Shown: positions 1-7,401 of the stretch, piece by piece
Layout of the letters: every line of letters starts with the position of its first letter
Numbering within the stretch: the first letter of the stretch is position 1
Origin: CAZYVU01 sp964651435
Lineage (GTDB): Bacteria > Desulfobacterota > Syntrophorhabdia > Syntrophorhabdales > CAYQXL01
Assembly: GCA_964651435.1 (NCBI GenBank)
Contig: CAZYVU010000040.1
Coordinates: 1-27,267 of the forward strand
Reading direction: 5' to 3'
DNA: 27,267 nucleotides
The notes under the pieces: generated by a model
The model's database searches: none
Seen by the model: only the letters and a program-made list of their open reading frames with translations
Told to the model about the DNA's origin: nothing
Position numbers and translations under genes: made by a program

Positions 1-219
1 GAGCAGACCCAGGGCGCAGACCCTGAAGACCCCGACGAATACCGCGCCGTCAATATCTTCTGGGTACCGCCCGAAGCCCGATGGCCTTACCTCAAATCGA
101 GGGCGAAACAGCCGACCATCGGTACCCTCGTCGATGATGCGATGGTGGGGATCGAACGGGACAACGTCCCGCTGCAATGCATTTCAAGCGGGCGGCTTCA
201 CAGACCAGTCGCAGGATAG
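1..219 (+). pseudogene. hsdM: Type I restriction-modification DNA methyltransferase (HsdM), 3' remnant
   Basis: The frame is open from base 1 to a TAG at 217-219 and gives 72 residues. It carries the characteristic HsdM stretch EYRAVNIFWVPPEARW, then QPTIGTLVDDAM and IERDN. In intact HsdM proteins this precedes a conserved segment ending roughly ARPxLDK and well over 100 further residues. Here the similarity fades after IERDN (LHRP still matches ARP in position) and the frame stops. The protein is therefore C-terminally truncated, and no hsdS or hsdR follows. Family role: the M subunit methylates adenine in the target site and also serves restriction. Inference: a decayed locus or a recombination edge. 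The 5' part lies outside the window, so I cannot say whether the upstream gene is intact. Confidence 0.75.
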
Positions 220-246
220 CAGACAACCCGGCGTTGCCCCGCCTCA

Positions 247-1074
247 TCACGGATCGATGCCGAAGTCGTAGAAGCGCTCGCCGTAGAGGAGGGCGTACTC
301 GCCGGGGGCAAGGGGGGCCGTGGGGATGCCGCGGTAGATGGTCAGCGTCTCGCCCTTGAAGGTGCAGTTCTCCTGGACCTTCTCCAGCTTCAGGGGCACC
401 TGGGTCCCGTCCTTGAACTTGGCCTTGTCCCTGTACCCCCCGAAGAGCGACGCCGACGTCTCGCCGATGACGAGGATGCGGTCGCTCCCCTTCACCTCCA
501 GCCTCACAAGGGCAAAGGCGTCCTCGGGCGACTGGCCCTCAAGGGTGCCGAGATCGAGGAAGATAGGGGTCTTCGACCTGATGCGATGGCGGGAACTTTT
601 TCCGGAGACGCGGGCCGAGAGGGTGCCCTTGGCCGGAGCAACCCCGAGGGTGAAGACGTTGGCGATGGTGCTGCCGGCGCTTATGTCCTCGTCGATATCC
701 GCCTCCCGGTACCCGAGGTTGACCTGCCGGGTCCCGTCCATGACCGGCTGGAGCTCTTCCGATGCGGCGAGCTTGCAGGGCCCGTGTTTGCCTGCCTGCT
801 GCGGCCCTGCGGCATGGCCTGACTTCCGCGCGATCATACGCTCGATTACGGCCTCCGACACCCCTGCCTTCTTCAGGTCGACGAGGGCCTGCGCCGATGT
901 GTCGAAGTGGGGCTCCGACACATCGATGGCCGACAGAATGACGGCCCCGGACATCCCAGCCTTGGCGAGATTGATCACGTCGCCGTTCGTCATCGGCGCC
1001 GCGCCGGCGAATGGGGCAGCGGCCACGGCAAACAGCAAAAAGGCAAACCCCGCCGTAATGACGAGAATCTTCAT
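247..1074 (-). CDS. Exported protein of unknown function with KAG-helix N-terminal domain
   Basis: 275 residues. The start at 1074 is chosen because GGAGG sits just upstream (GGAGGTTCTCATG) and the protein then opens with a clear signal peptide (MKILVITAGFAFLLFAVAAA, cleavage probably after AGAA). An in-frame upstream start would bury the signal peptide. Residues about 28-82 hold two helical units, GDVINLAKAGMSGAVILSAI and ALVDLKKAGVSEAVIERMI. This pattern is common at the start of secreted bacterial proteins of unknown role. The remaining 190 residues look beta-rich, with a single Cys near residue 100 and another near the C-terminus. No catalytic motif was recognised. Periplasmic or outer-membrane location is inferred from the signal peptide only. 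It follows an MFS gene on the same strand after a 119-base gap. Confidence 0.8.
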   Translation of the reverse strand: MKILVITAGFAFLLFAVAAAPFAGAAPMTNGDVINLAKAGMSGAVILSAIDVSEPHFDTSAQALVDLKKAGVSEAVIERMIARKSGHAAGPQQAGKHGPCKLAASEELQPVMDGTRQVNLGYREADIDEDISAGSTIANVFTLGVAPAKGTLSARVSGKSSRHRIRSKTPIFLDLGTLEGQSPEDAFALVRLEVKGSDRILVIGETSASLFGGYRDKAKFKDGTQVPLKLEKVQENCTFKGETLTIYRGIPTAPLAPGEYALLYGERFYDFGIDP

Positions 1075-1104
1075 GAGAACCTCCGGTTTATTCGCCCCCT
1101 TTCG

Positions 1105-1155
1105 CGGGGCCTGTTTTATTGATGCCATCCATTGTGCGGCAACGGGGCCTGTTTT
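1105..1155. repeat. 13-bp direct repeat upstream of the exported protein gene
   Basis: CGGGGCCTGTTTT occurs at 1105-1117 and again at 1143-1155, 38 bp start to start. Both copies lie in the 119-base gap between the MFS stop and the start at 1074. The spacing and the position just upstream of the start would suit a regulator-binding pair. It could equally be a chance duplication, since no protein is known to bind here. Confidence 0.35.
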
Positions 1156-1193
1156 GCAAGGTTGGATGCTGCCGGCAGGCCGTGTTGTGACTC

Positions 1194-2360
1194 CTATTCG
1201 AGCTCCCTGAGATCAAAGACCAACCGGCTTGAGAGGCTGACGAAGATGCCGAGAACGAGAAGGCCGATTCGAAAGCTGTGGAGATCGCCCATGAGGCCGA
1301 GAAGGTACGGAATAACCCCGCCTCCGTTGACGATGCTCATGGCTATGATCACGCCCGTTGCCAGGCTTCGCGTCTCTCTGCCAAAGGTCTTCGCTATGGC
1401 CACGAGCCCGGCGGGGAAAAAGCCTGCCACGCAAAAGGCCTGGAGAAAAAGGACGACCCCCATGTGCCTGGTGGAAACCACCGCCATGAGAACGGTAAGG
1501 ATGCCTGTTAGCATGAGCACGATAAACATGACCCTTCTCAGGTTGAATCTGTCGATGAGAAATCCGCAGGCAACGGCAACGCCGATGGCCCCGAGTCGCG
1601 ATATGCCCAATATGCTGTTTGCGTAGCCGACGGGCAACCCCAGCTCCTTCGAAAGATAAAGCGGCACGATGGAGTATACTCCCAGGTTTGCCCCGACGGC
1701 GAGCATCCAGAGGATTGACAGCCGCCACAGCGATGCCCTCTTCATGAGGTCCCGGAACACTGTCCGGGGGGGACTCAGGACCTTCACCTCGCGGCAGGCA
1801 AAGGAAAAGATGAGGGCCGAGGCAAGGAAGACGAGCCCATAGACAACGAACATGCCTCGCCACGAAGAAAGAAACCGGAGGAGAAAGAGGACAATGAACG
1901 GCGTTGCGAAGACGGCGATAGAGGCGCCCGTATCATGGATGGCAAGGACCTTTCCCCAGTCTTTCTCGGCATAGTGCTCGGTAATGAGGGGAATGGCCGC
2001 CGGCACATAAAAACCTACGAGGAATCCGAGCGCGGCCGCAAAGGCGTAGAGGAGCCAAAACTGCAAAAGAAAGGGGATCAGGAGACAGATCAGTCCCAGG
2101 AGCAGCAGCGAAAAGAGAATTGTTTTCTTGTATCCGAAGCCCCCGGAGAAAAGCCCCGCGATCATAACCGAGACGCCGTAGCCGGCGGAAAGAAAGACGA
2201 ATATCCCGCTGGCCTGGGCGTGGGTCACAAGGTATTCGTCCTCCAGGAGGGGAAGAATGGGCGAGAAGAGCATGCGAAGGCTAAAGCTGATGAACCAGAG
2301 GGACCAGAGACACAGGAGAAAGAGAAGGGCCCTGCCCCGCAGGTCGTTGTATTTTGCCAT
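1194..2360 (-). CDS. Major facilitator superfamily transporter
   Basis: 388 residues from the ATG at 2360 (MAKYNDLRGRAL). The frame is open to a TTG at 2399, but that extension is hydrophilic and atypical. The ATG directly follows GAGGAG with almost no spacer, so the start is not certain. The chain has about twelve hydrophobic segments with a central cytoplasmic loop, and the first helix pair is joined by SLRMLFSPILPLLEDEYLVTH, typical of MFS permeases near the A-motif region. Family role: secondary transport across the inner membrane driven by an ion gradient. Substrate cannot be read from the sequence and no metabolic neighbour points to one. It is on the same strand as the exported protein downstream and the DUF4126 gene upstream, 81 bases away. 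Confidence 0.85.
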   Translation of the reverse strand: MAKYNDLRGRALLFLLCLWSLWFISFSLRMLFSPILPLLEDEYLVTHAQASGIFVFLSAGYGVSVMIAGLFSGGFGYKKTILFSLLLLGLICLLIPFLLQFWLLYAFAAALGFLVGFYVPAAIPLITEHYAEKDWGKVLAIHDTGASIAVFATPFIVLFLLRFLSSWRGMFVVYGLVFLASALIFSFACREVKVLSPPRTVFRDLMKRASLWRLSILWMLAVGANLGVYSIVPLYLSKELGLPVGYANSILGISRLGAIGVAVACGFLIDRFNLRRVMFIVLMLTGILTVLMAVVSTRHMGVVLFLQAFCVAGFFPAGLVAIAKTFGRETRSLATGVIIAMSIVNGGGVIPYLLGLMGDLHSFRIGLLVLGIFVSLSSRLVFDLRELE

Positions 2361-2441
2361 CTCCTCAATCTTACCGGATGTGCTCCCGTTTTTCCACAAG
2401 AGATCGCGATAAAACGAAGGAAGGTTCGGGGCCCCCTTTGG

Positions 2442-3032
2442 CTAAGGCGAAGGGGATGAGCCCCCCGGCGGCCGCCTTTTCGCCAGGAAGCCCCTGCCCA
2501 CCAACCACAGAATGAGGACGGCCATGGCAGCGACTACCACAATGGCAAGAACAGGCAGAAAAACGGCCAGAACGGCTGTAACGAGCGAGCCGATAAGCTC
2601 GAAGGTGGAAACGACGGCGTTGGAAAGCCCGCCCGTAAAGAGCGACGACTTGACCCGAAGTCCCGCTGTGGCCCCCTGCACGAGGCCCGCAATGCCGCCT
2701 CCCGCAATGACGGCCGTTGTCCACTTGATGAGCGGCGGCACGTCGGAGATGACGGCCGCACTGGCCGCAATCCCCGCCATAATGGCCGCCGGTGTCGCAA
2801 CCGCATCCAGCGCATTGTCGAGCCAGGGGATATAGTAGGCCGCAATCTCCAGGAGCGCCGCCACACCAAAGACGACGGTGGCCTGATACGTACCGGCCCA
2901 TTCGAAGCCGGCTGCAGGGCTGACGTAGCCGGACAGGGCCCCCAGATTGATGAGCAGCAGGGGCGCAAAAACCCTGAAGCCGCAGGCGGCGCTCAGGCCA
3001 ATTCCCGTTATGACGGCAAGTATCGTTTCCAC
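2442..3032 (-). CDS. DUF4126 family membrane protein
   Basis: 196 residues starting at a GTG (3030-3032) with only a loose G-rich stretch upstream. The opening GIGLSAACGFRVFAPLLLINLGAL, the segment YIPWLDNALDAVATPAAIMAG and the glycine-rich helix AGGGIAGLVQGATAG are the recognisable features of DUF4126. There are about five to six hydrophobic helices and a short basic tail (KRRPPGG). Function of the family is not established to my knowledge. It lies 67 bases downstream of the calcium ATPase stop on the same strand, so co-transcription is possible. Confidence 0.8.
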   Translation of the reverse strand: METILAVITGIGLSAACGFRVFAPLLLINLGALSGYVSPAAGFEWAGTYQATVVFGVAALLEIAAYYIPWLDNALDAVATPAAIMAGIAASAAVISDVPPLIKWTTAVIAGGGIAGLVQGATAGLRVKSSLFTGGLSNAVVSTFELIGSLVTAVLAVFLPVLAIVVVAAMAVLILWLVGRGFLAKRRPPGGSSPSP

Positions 3033-3098
3033 ATCGGCCCCCGGCCTTCAGAATGGGTCCCCGGCCCGCCTTTCCTGTGCGTTGACACCGCCCTTACG

Positions 3099-5714
3099 TC
3101 AACGGGCTGCGCCCCTCCTTTTTATCCATTTTTCCACCTCTACGGCAAAAAAGACAAGGGACGATACGGCAATGCAAATGCCCAACTGACCCGCGCTCAA
3201 CGGGTGCGTCCTGAAGAGCACGTTCATGAAGGGCACATAGATGGTGGCCATCTGAAGAGCAAAAGAGATGACCACAGCCCCCAGCAACGCCTTGTTCGTC
3301 GTGATGCCCTGCGTGAACAGGGATCTGGTCTCTGAACGGATGGCAAGCACATGGCCAAGCTGGGTAAGGCAGAGGACCGTAAAGACCATGGTCTGCCATG
3401 AAGGATCGTTGACGCCGAGAGCCCATGCCTGAGTCCCAAGGACGGTGGCGGCCATGAAGAGCCCGACCCACATGACGTGCAGTCCCAGCCCGTGGGCAAA
3501 AATGCTCTCCCGGGGGTTTCTCGGGAACTTCTTCATGATGTCTGCCTCGCCCGGCTCCACGGAGAGGGCAAGGGCGGGCAGTCCGTCGGACACCAAATTT
3601 ACCCAAAGGATGTGGATGGGAAGGAGCGGAACGGGCAGGCCGATGACCTGGGCGAGAAAAAGCGTCCAGATCTCTCCTGAGTTGGTCGTCAGGAGGTACT
3701 TGATGAATTTTCTGATGTTATCGTAGATCTTTCTCCCCTCGCGGACGGCCTTCACGATGGTGGCGAAGTTGTCGTCCAGGAGGATCATGTGGGCGGCCTC
3801 TTTGGAAACATCGGTACCCGTGATGCCCATGGCGACACCGATGTCGGCCCGCTTAAGCGCAGGGGCATCGTTCACTCCGTCACCCGTCATGGCCACAAAC
3901 TGGCCCCTGTCCTGCAGTGCCTTGACGATCTTCAGCTTCTGCTCGGGGGCCACGCGGGCATAGACCCTGACGGACTCGACGGTCTCTTCGAATTCCTCCA
4001 GCGACAGCTTTCCCAGCTCCTGGCCCGTCAGGACCTTGCCCGTCCCGTTGCCGTCCAGTATGCCCACCCTTTCGGCGATGGCCTTCGCCGTTACAGGATG
4101 GTCGCCCGTAATCATGACGGGTATTATGCCCGCCGTCCTGCAGAGCGATACCGCCTCCCGCGCCTCATCCCGGGGGGGATCCATCATGCCCACAAGGCCG
4201 AGGATGGTCAGCCCCGTCTCCACCGCGTCGGAGACGACCTCCGCGGGCAGGGCGTCCCACTCCCTCTGCGCAAAGCAGAGCACGCGCAGGCCCCTGGCGG
4301 CCATCTCATCATTTGCCTCCAGAATTTTTCCCCCGTCCAGCGGCCTTTCCCCGTCCTTCGTCCAGAGGCTTGCACCGCGCCGGAGCAGCACGTCCACGGC
4401 GCCCTTCGTATAGGAGACGAACCTGCCATCGTCCAGGCGGTGGACTGTCGTCATGCACTTGCGGTCCGAGTCGAAGGGTATCTCGGCGACACGCGGGTAC
4501 AAGGTCTGCAGGCGCCCCTTCTCAAAGCCCTGCTTCTCTGCCGCCTCATACAGCGCCGTCTCTGTGGGGTCGCCAATGAGCCCGTCGGCGCCTTCCTGGG
4601 CGTCGTTGCTCAGGGCAAGCCCGTTCATGAGGCCGGCAAAGCCTTTTACCCCTTCTTCGCCGGCACCCCACTTTCCTCCGTCCGCCCACACCTCCTCGAC
4701 GGTCATGCGGTTCAGCGTCAGCGTACCTGTCTTGTCGGAGCAGACATAGGTCACAGAACCGAGGGTCTCGACGGCAGGCAGCTTCCTTACCAGCGCGTTC
4801 GTTTTCACCATCTTCTTGGCGCCCAGGGCAAGCGAGATGGTAATGACTGCGGGAAGGGCCTCCGGTATGGCGGCCACGGCCAGCGAGATGGCTGTAAGGA
4901 GCATGAGGAGCACCGCCTCCCCCCTCACGATGCCGATGCCGAAAACAATGGCGCATATGGCAAGGACCGCTATGGCAAGCTTCCGGCTGAAGACGGCAAG
5001 GCGCTTTTGGAGGGGCGTCCGCACCTCCTCTTCGTCCTGGAGCATGGTGGCTATTTTGCCAAGCTCCGTTTTCATGCCCGTAGCCACGACTATGCCCCTT
5101 CCGCGGCCGAAGGTGACCGTCGTGCCCTTGTAGGCCATGTTTGTCCGGTCCCCCAGGGTGGCGTCCTCGCCCTCGATGACCTTTGCCTCTTTCTCTACGG
5201 GAATGGACTCGCCGGTGAGCGCCGCCTCCTCGACGCGGAGCTGGGCCGCCTCGACAATGCGCATATCGGCGGGCACGATGTTCCCCGCCTCAAGGATGAC
5301 CATGTCTCCCGGCACGAGCTGAGAGGAAGGTACCCGGGTGGGAACGCCTGCCCGCACCACCATAGCCGTTGCCGCCGCCATGTCTTTGAGGGCCTCCATG
5401 GCCTTTTCCGCACGGTACTCCTGGATGAACCCCACAATCGCGTTGGCAATGACGATGACAATGATAACGAGGGTGTCGACGAGCTCCCCGATGGCTCCCG
5501 CTATAACTGCGGCACCCAGGAGGATGAGGATCATGAAGTCCTTGAACTGGTCAAGGAGCATCATGAAGGGGGTCTTTTTCTTTTTTTCGTCGAGGGAGTT
5601 GGGCCCGAATTCGGCGAGCTTTTTTGCCGCCTGCTCCTGCGTCAGGCCCTCGTAACAGGATTGAAGCTTCTCAAAAACAGCATCGGGGTGCAGCTTACAC
5701 CAAAGGGTCTCCAT
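3099..5714 (-). CDS. P2A-type calcium-transporting ATPase
   Basis: 871 residues from the ATG at 5714, preceded by GGAG at good spacing. The frame extends a further nine codons without support. Visible in order: an N-terminal cation-ATPase domain (HPDAVFEKL, GLTQEQAAKKL, FGPNSL); TGES of the actuator domain near residue 167; the M4 motif AAIPEALPAV near 284; the phosphorylation motif CSDKTGTLT with Asp at about 327; KGAVDVLL in the nucleotide domain; TGDGVNDAPAL and the hinge; then M5 TTNSGEIW and M6 WVNLVSDGLPALAL. The Asn/Glu pair in M5 and the Asn/Asp pair in M6 match the Ca2+ ligands of SERCA/PMR1-type pumps. The M4 Glu is present although PEGLP is PEALP here. Role: ATP-driven Ca2+ export from the cytoplasm. 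Manganese is an alternative ion. Confidence 0.93.
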   Translation of the reverse strand: METLWCKLHPDAVFEKLQSCYEGLTQEQAAKKLAEFGPNSLDEKKKKTPFMMLLDQFKDFMILILLGAAVIAGAIGELVDTLVIIVIVIANAIVGFIQEYRAEKAMEALKDMAAATAMVVRAGVPTRVPSSQLVPGDMVILEAGNIVPADMRIVEAAQLRVEEAALTGESIPVEKEAKVIEGEDATLGDRTNMAYKGTTVTFGRGRGIVVATGMKTELGKIATMLQDEEEVRTPLQKRLAVFSRKLAIAVLAICAIVFGIGIVRGEAVLLMLLTAISLAVAAIPEALPAVITISLALGAKKMVKTNALVRKLPAVETLGSVTYVCSDKTGTLTLNRMTVEEVWADGGKWGAGEEGVKGFAGLMNGLALSNDAQEGADGLIGDPTETALYEAAEKQGFEKGRLQTLYPRVAEIPFDSDRKCMTTVHRLDDGRFVSYTKGAVDVLLRRGASLWTKDGERPLDGGKILEANDEMAARGLRVLCFAQREWDALPAEVVSDAVETGLTILGLVGMMDPPRDEAREAVSLCRTAGIIPVMITGDHPVTAKAIAERVGILDGNGTGKVLTGQELGKLSLEEFEETVESVRVYARVAPEQKLKIVKALQDRGQFVAMTGDGVNDAPALKRADIGVAMGITGTDVSKEAAHMILLDDNFATIVKAVREGRKIYDNIRKFIKYLLTTNSGEIWTLFLAQVIGLPVPLLPIHILWVNLVSDGLPALALSVEPGEADIMKKFPRNPRESIFAHGLGLHVMWVGLFMAATVLGTQAWALGVNDPSWQTMVFTVLCLTQLGHVLAIRSETRSLFTQGITTNKALLGAVVISFALQMATIYVPFMNVLFRTHPLSAGQLGICIAVSSLVFFAVEVEKWIKRRGAAR

Positions 5715-5835
5715 GAACGGGCTCCTTGTGCCGGCACACAAAAACCTTCACCGGCTTATATTCCCGGTAAAGGTCTCGCTCGTTAGACTTACCTAACCAA
5801 CAGGGCCGGTACCGCAAGCGGACGTATTGACGACC

Positions 5836-5870
5836 TTGTTGCCGGAGCTACTCCCCTTTGAGGGTATAAT
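5836..5870 (+). promoter_or_regulatory. Possible promoter with TATAAT -10 box
   Basis: A perfect TATAAT at 5865-5870 faces plsC. The nearest -35-like element is TTGTTG at 5836-5841, but the 23-base spacer is too long for a standard sigma70 promoter. Weak candidate. Confidence 0.2.
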
Positions 5871-6016
5871 AGTGTAATACGTCACCGTCCTCTGGTCAAC
5901 AGGTGACCCCCATTTGCGTCTTTCGCCTGCCCATGAACGCCGCCCCTCCCCGCCGCCAATGCTTCCTTATTTTGCGGTGCCGGAACCCGAATTGCCCTGG
6001 ACTGGGGCCCCAGGCA

Positions 6017-6025
6017 TGGTACAAT
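6017..6025 (+). promoter_or_regulatory. Candidate extended -10 promoter of plsC
   Basis: TGGTACAAT matches the extended -10 form TGnTATAAT with one mismatch. No good -35 lies upstream, as is usual for extended -10 promoters. Transcription would begin near 6032, leaving about 14 bases before the ATG at 6046. Confidence 0.4.
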
Positions 6026-6045
6026 TAGGCAGCAACGGGCTGCCG

Positions 6046-6756
6046 ATGAGAAAGATTATTGCCTTGTCCACCCTCATTGCCACGACCATGTGCCTCTCCA
6101 TGGCTGCCCTCATTCTGCGGCCTTTCGACCCCAGGGGAGAAAAGGTCAACAGGCTCGGCAGGCTCTGGGCGACGATTCACCTCAGGGCGTGCGGTATCAC
6201 GGTGTCCGTCGAGGGGTTGGAGCACATGGTTGAGACCCCGGCCATTCTCATGTGCAACCATCAGAGCACCCTTGACATTTTTGCCCTTCTCTCGTCCCTT
6301 CGGCTGCCGTTTAAGTGGGTGGCAAAGAAGGAGCTCTTTTCCGTGCCATTTTTGGGCCTGGCCCTTCGGGCCGGGAGAAACATCGCCATTGACAGGGAAC
6401 ATCCGCGCAGGGCGCTCAAGGCGATGGGAGAGGCGGCCTTGCGCATTCGCGAGGGAGACAACGTGCTCATATTTCCGGAGGGAACGTGGAGCAAGACCGA
6501 CACCCTTCTGCCCTTTAAGAGGGGAGGGTTTTCGCTTGCCCTGCGAACAGGGGCACCCATCGTCCCGGTGGGGATCAGGGGGACGAGGCGCCTCCAGCCT
6601 GAAGGGTGCCTTGTTCCGCAGGCCAAGGGGCTCATCGAGGTGCGGGTGGGCAGGCCCATACCGGTAAAGGCCGGGGGCCAAAGCGCCAAGGCCGCCCTGA
6701 TGCTCGAGGTGAGATCGCACATTGAACGGCTCGCCTCCCCGGAGCCCGCGGGATAA
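6046..6756 (+). CDS. plsC: 1-acyl-sn-glycerol-3-phosphate acyltransferase
   Basis: 236 residues from ATG 6046, which opens with a hydrophobic helix (residues 3-24). The upstream codons in this frame lack features, so this start is preferred even though no clear Shine-Dalgarno precedes it. All four acyltransferase blocks are visible: NHQSTLD at 71-77 with the catalytic His/Asp pair; the block with WVAKKELFSVPFLG at 91-104; FPEGTWSK at 143-150; and PIVPVGIRGT at 171-180. Role: acylates lysophosphatidic acid at sn-2 to give phosphatidic acid in the inner membrane. Length fits the family (about 240). It appears monocistronic, with 136 bases to the next gene. Confidence 0.92.
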   Translation: MRKIIALSTLIATTMCLSMAALILRPFDPRGEKVNRLGRLWATIHLRACGITVSVEGLEHMVETPAILMCNHQSTLDIFALLSSLRLPFKWVAKKELFSVPFLGLALRAGRNIAIDREHPRRALKAMGEAALRIREGDNVLIFPEGTWSKTDTLLPFKRGGFSLALRTGAPIVPVGIRGTRRLQPEGCLVPQAKGLIEVRVGRPIPVKAGGQSAKAALMLEVRSHIERLASPEPAG

Positions 6757-6822
6757 TGGTCACCCTATTATCTTAGGGCCCAAACTGTATTTCCAACGGT
6801 GGTTTAGGCGCGAAGGGCCTGT

Positions 6823-6848
6823 CCGGCAACGGGTGCGGCCTTTGCCGG
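6823..6848. terminator. Weak hairpin after plsC
   Basis: CCGGCAA at 6823-6829 pairs with TTGCCGG at 6842-6848 around a 12-base loop, followed by CCTTTC on the plus strand. It lies 67 bases beyond the plsC stop. The U-tract is poor, so intrinsic termination is only possible. Confidence 0.3.
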
Positions 6849-6875
6849 CCTTTCATGTGCATGCCCCCTTATATG

Positions 6876-6884
6876 TGCTATATT
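6876..6884 (+). promoter_or_regulatory. Extended -10 promoter of the protease/ATP-grasp operon
   Basis: TGCTATATT fits the extended -10 form TGnTATAAT with one mismatch. The expected transcription start, about seven bases after the box, falls at 6891-6892. That is directly at the ATG at 6893, so the mRNA may be leaderless. Confidence 0.4.
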
Positions 6885-6892
6885 AAAAGGGT

Positions 6893-7393
6893 ATGCGGGA
6901 TTTCTTTCTGTCGGACCGCAAAGGCCCATACCTTCTTTTCCTTGCCCTCTGCCTCATCCTGCCCGCCGGTGCGGGGCACTGCGGCGCCGAAGAGCCTATC
7001 ATTCTGGGCGACGTTGAGGACGTGATGATCCTTCCCTGGCGGATCACGCTTCCCGCACGCATCGATACGGGGGCCCAGACGTCCTCCCTTGACGCAAGAG
7101 ACCTGGTAGTGAAAGACGGCGAGGCGGAGTTTTGCCTGCCCGAGGCCTTCGGCGGGAAACGCTTGCGGCTTTTGGTGGTCCGTGACGCCAAGGTCAAGGG
7201 CGCCGTGGGGCGGCAGGAGAGACCGGTGGTAATGATGGAGGTTTGCATTGGGAGGAAGAGGATGACCATTGAGGTGACCCTTGCGGACCGCTCCGCCATG
7301 AAGCACCCCCTCCTGATAGGAAGAAATGTCCTCGAAAAGGGCTTTCTCGTCGATGTAGCCCGCACGAGGACGGCAAAACCGTGCTGTAATTGA
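6893..7393 (+). CDS. Retropepsin-like protease of the RimK-associated 'ATP-dependent zinc protease' family
   Basis: 166 residues. A hydrophobic N-terminal segment (about 12-29) followed by AGHCGAEEP suggests a signal peptide, possibly a lipoprotein-like or SPase I site near residue 30. The mature part carries ILPWRITLPARIDTGAQTSSLDA, with Asp58 in a D-T-G-A-x-T-S-S motif, and later HPLLIGRNVLEKGFLVDV. This is the signature of the family annotated as putative ATP-dependent zinc protease, which structurally resembles one half of a retropepsin with Asp in DTG. Substrate unknown. The stop is nine bases before the next ATG, and that gene and the one after it are the family's usual partners. No clear ribosome-binding site is seen. 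Confidence 0.85.
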   Translation: MRDFFLSDRKGPYLLFLALCLILPAGAGHCGAEEPIILGDVEDVMILPWRITLPARIDTGAQTSSLDARDLVVKDGEAEFCLPEAFGGKRLRLLVVRDAKVKGAVGRQERPVVMMEVCIGRKRMTIEVTLADRSAMKHPLLIGRNVLEKGFLVDVARTRTAKPCCN

Positions 7394-7401
7394 CTGCGCC
7401 G

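Larger units (their letters stand above)
5715..6045. other. Divergent intergenic region between the Ca ATPase and plsC
   Basis: About 330 bases between divergent genes. A plus-strand frame is open from 5914 into plsC, but the extra 44 residues are proline-rich, carry no domain and have no ribosome-binding site, so I treat them as non-coding. On the minus strand TATAAG (5755-5760 complement) lies about 40 bases before the ATPase start without a convincing -35. On the plus strand there is a perfect TATAAT at 5865-5870 and an extended -10 at 6017-6025. No RNA gene or repeat was recognised. Confidence 0.5.

Noticed and set aside
338..1210. A 290-codon plus-strand frame opposite the exported protein gene
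   Set aside because: No recognisable domain. The opposite strand has a signal peptide, ribosome-binding site and conserved helical repeats.
3789..5786. A 665-codon open frame on the plus strand
   Set aside because: It lies wholly opposite the calcium ATPase, is His/Arg/Gly-rich without any domain, and is a by-product of GC-rich codon use in the real gene.
5914..6045. A longer N-terminus for PlsC
   Set aside because: The 44 extra residues are Pro-rich with no homology-like pattern. A candidate extended -10 sits inside them and the family starts near the hydrophobic helix.
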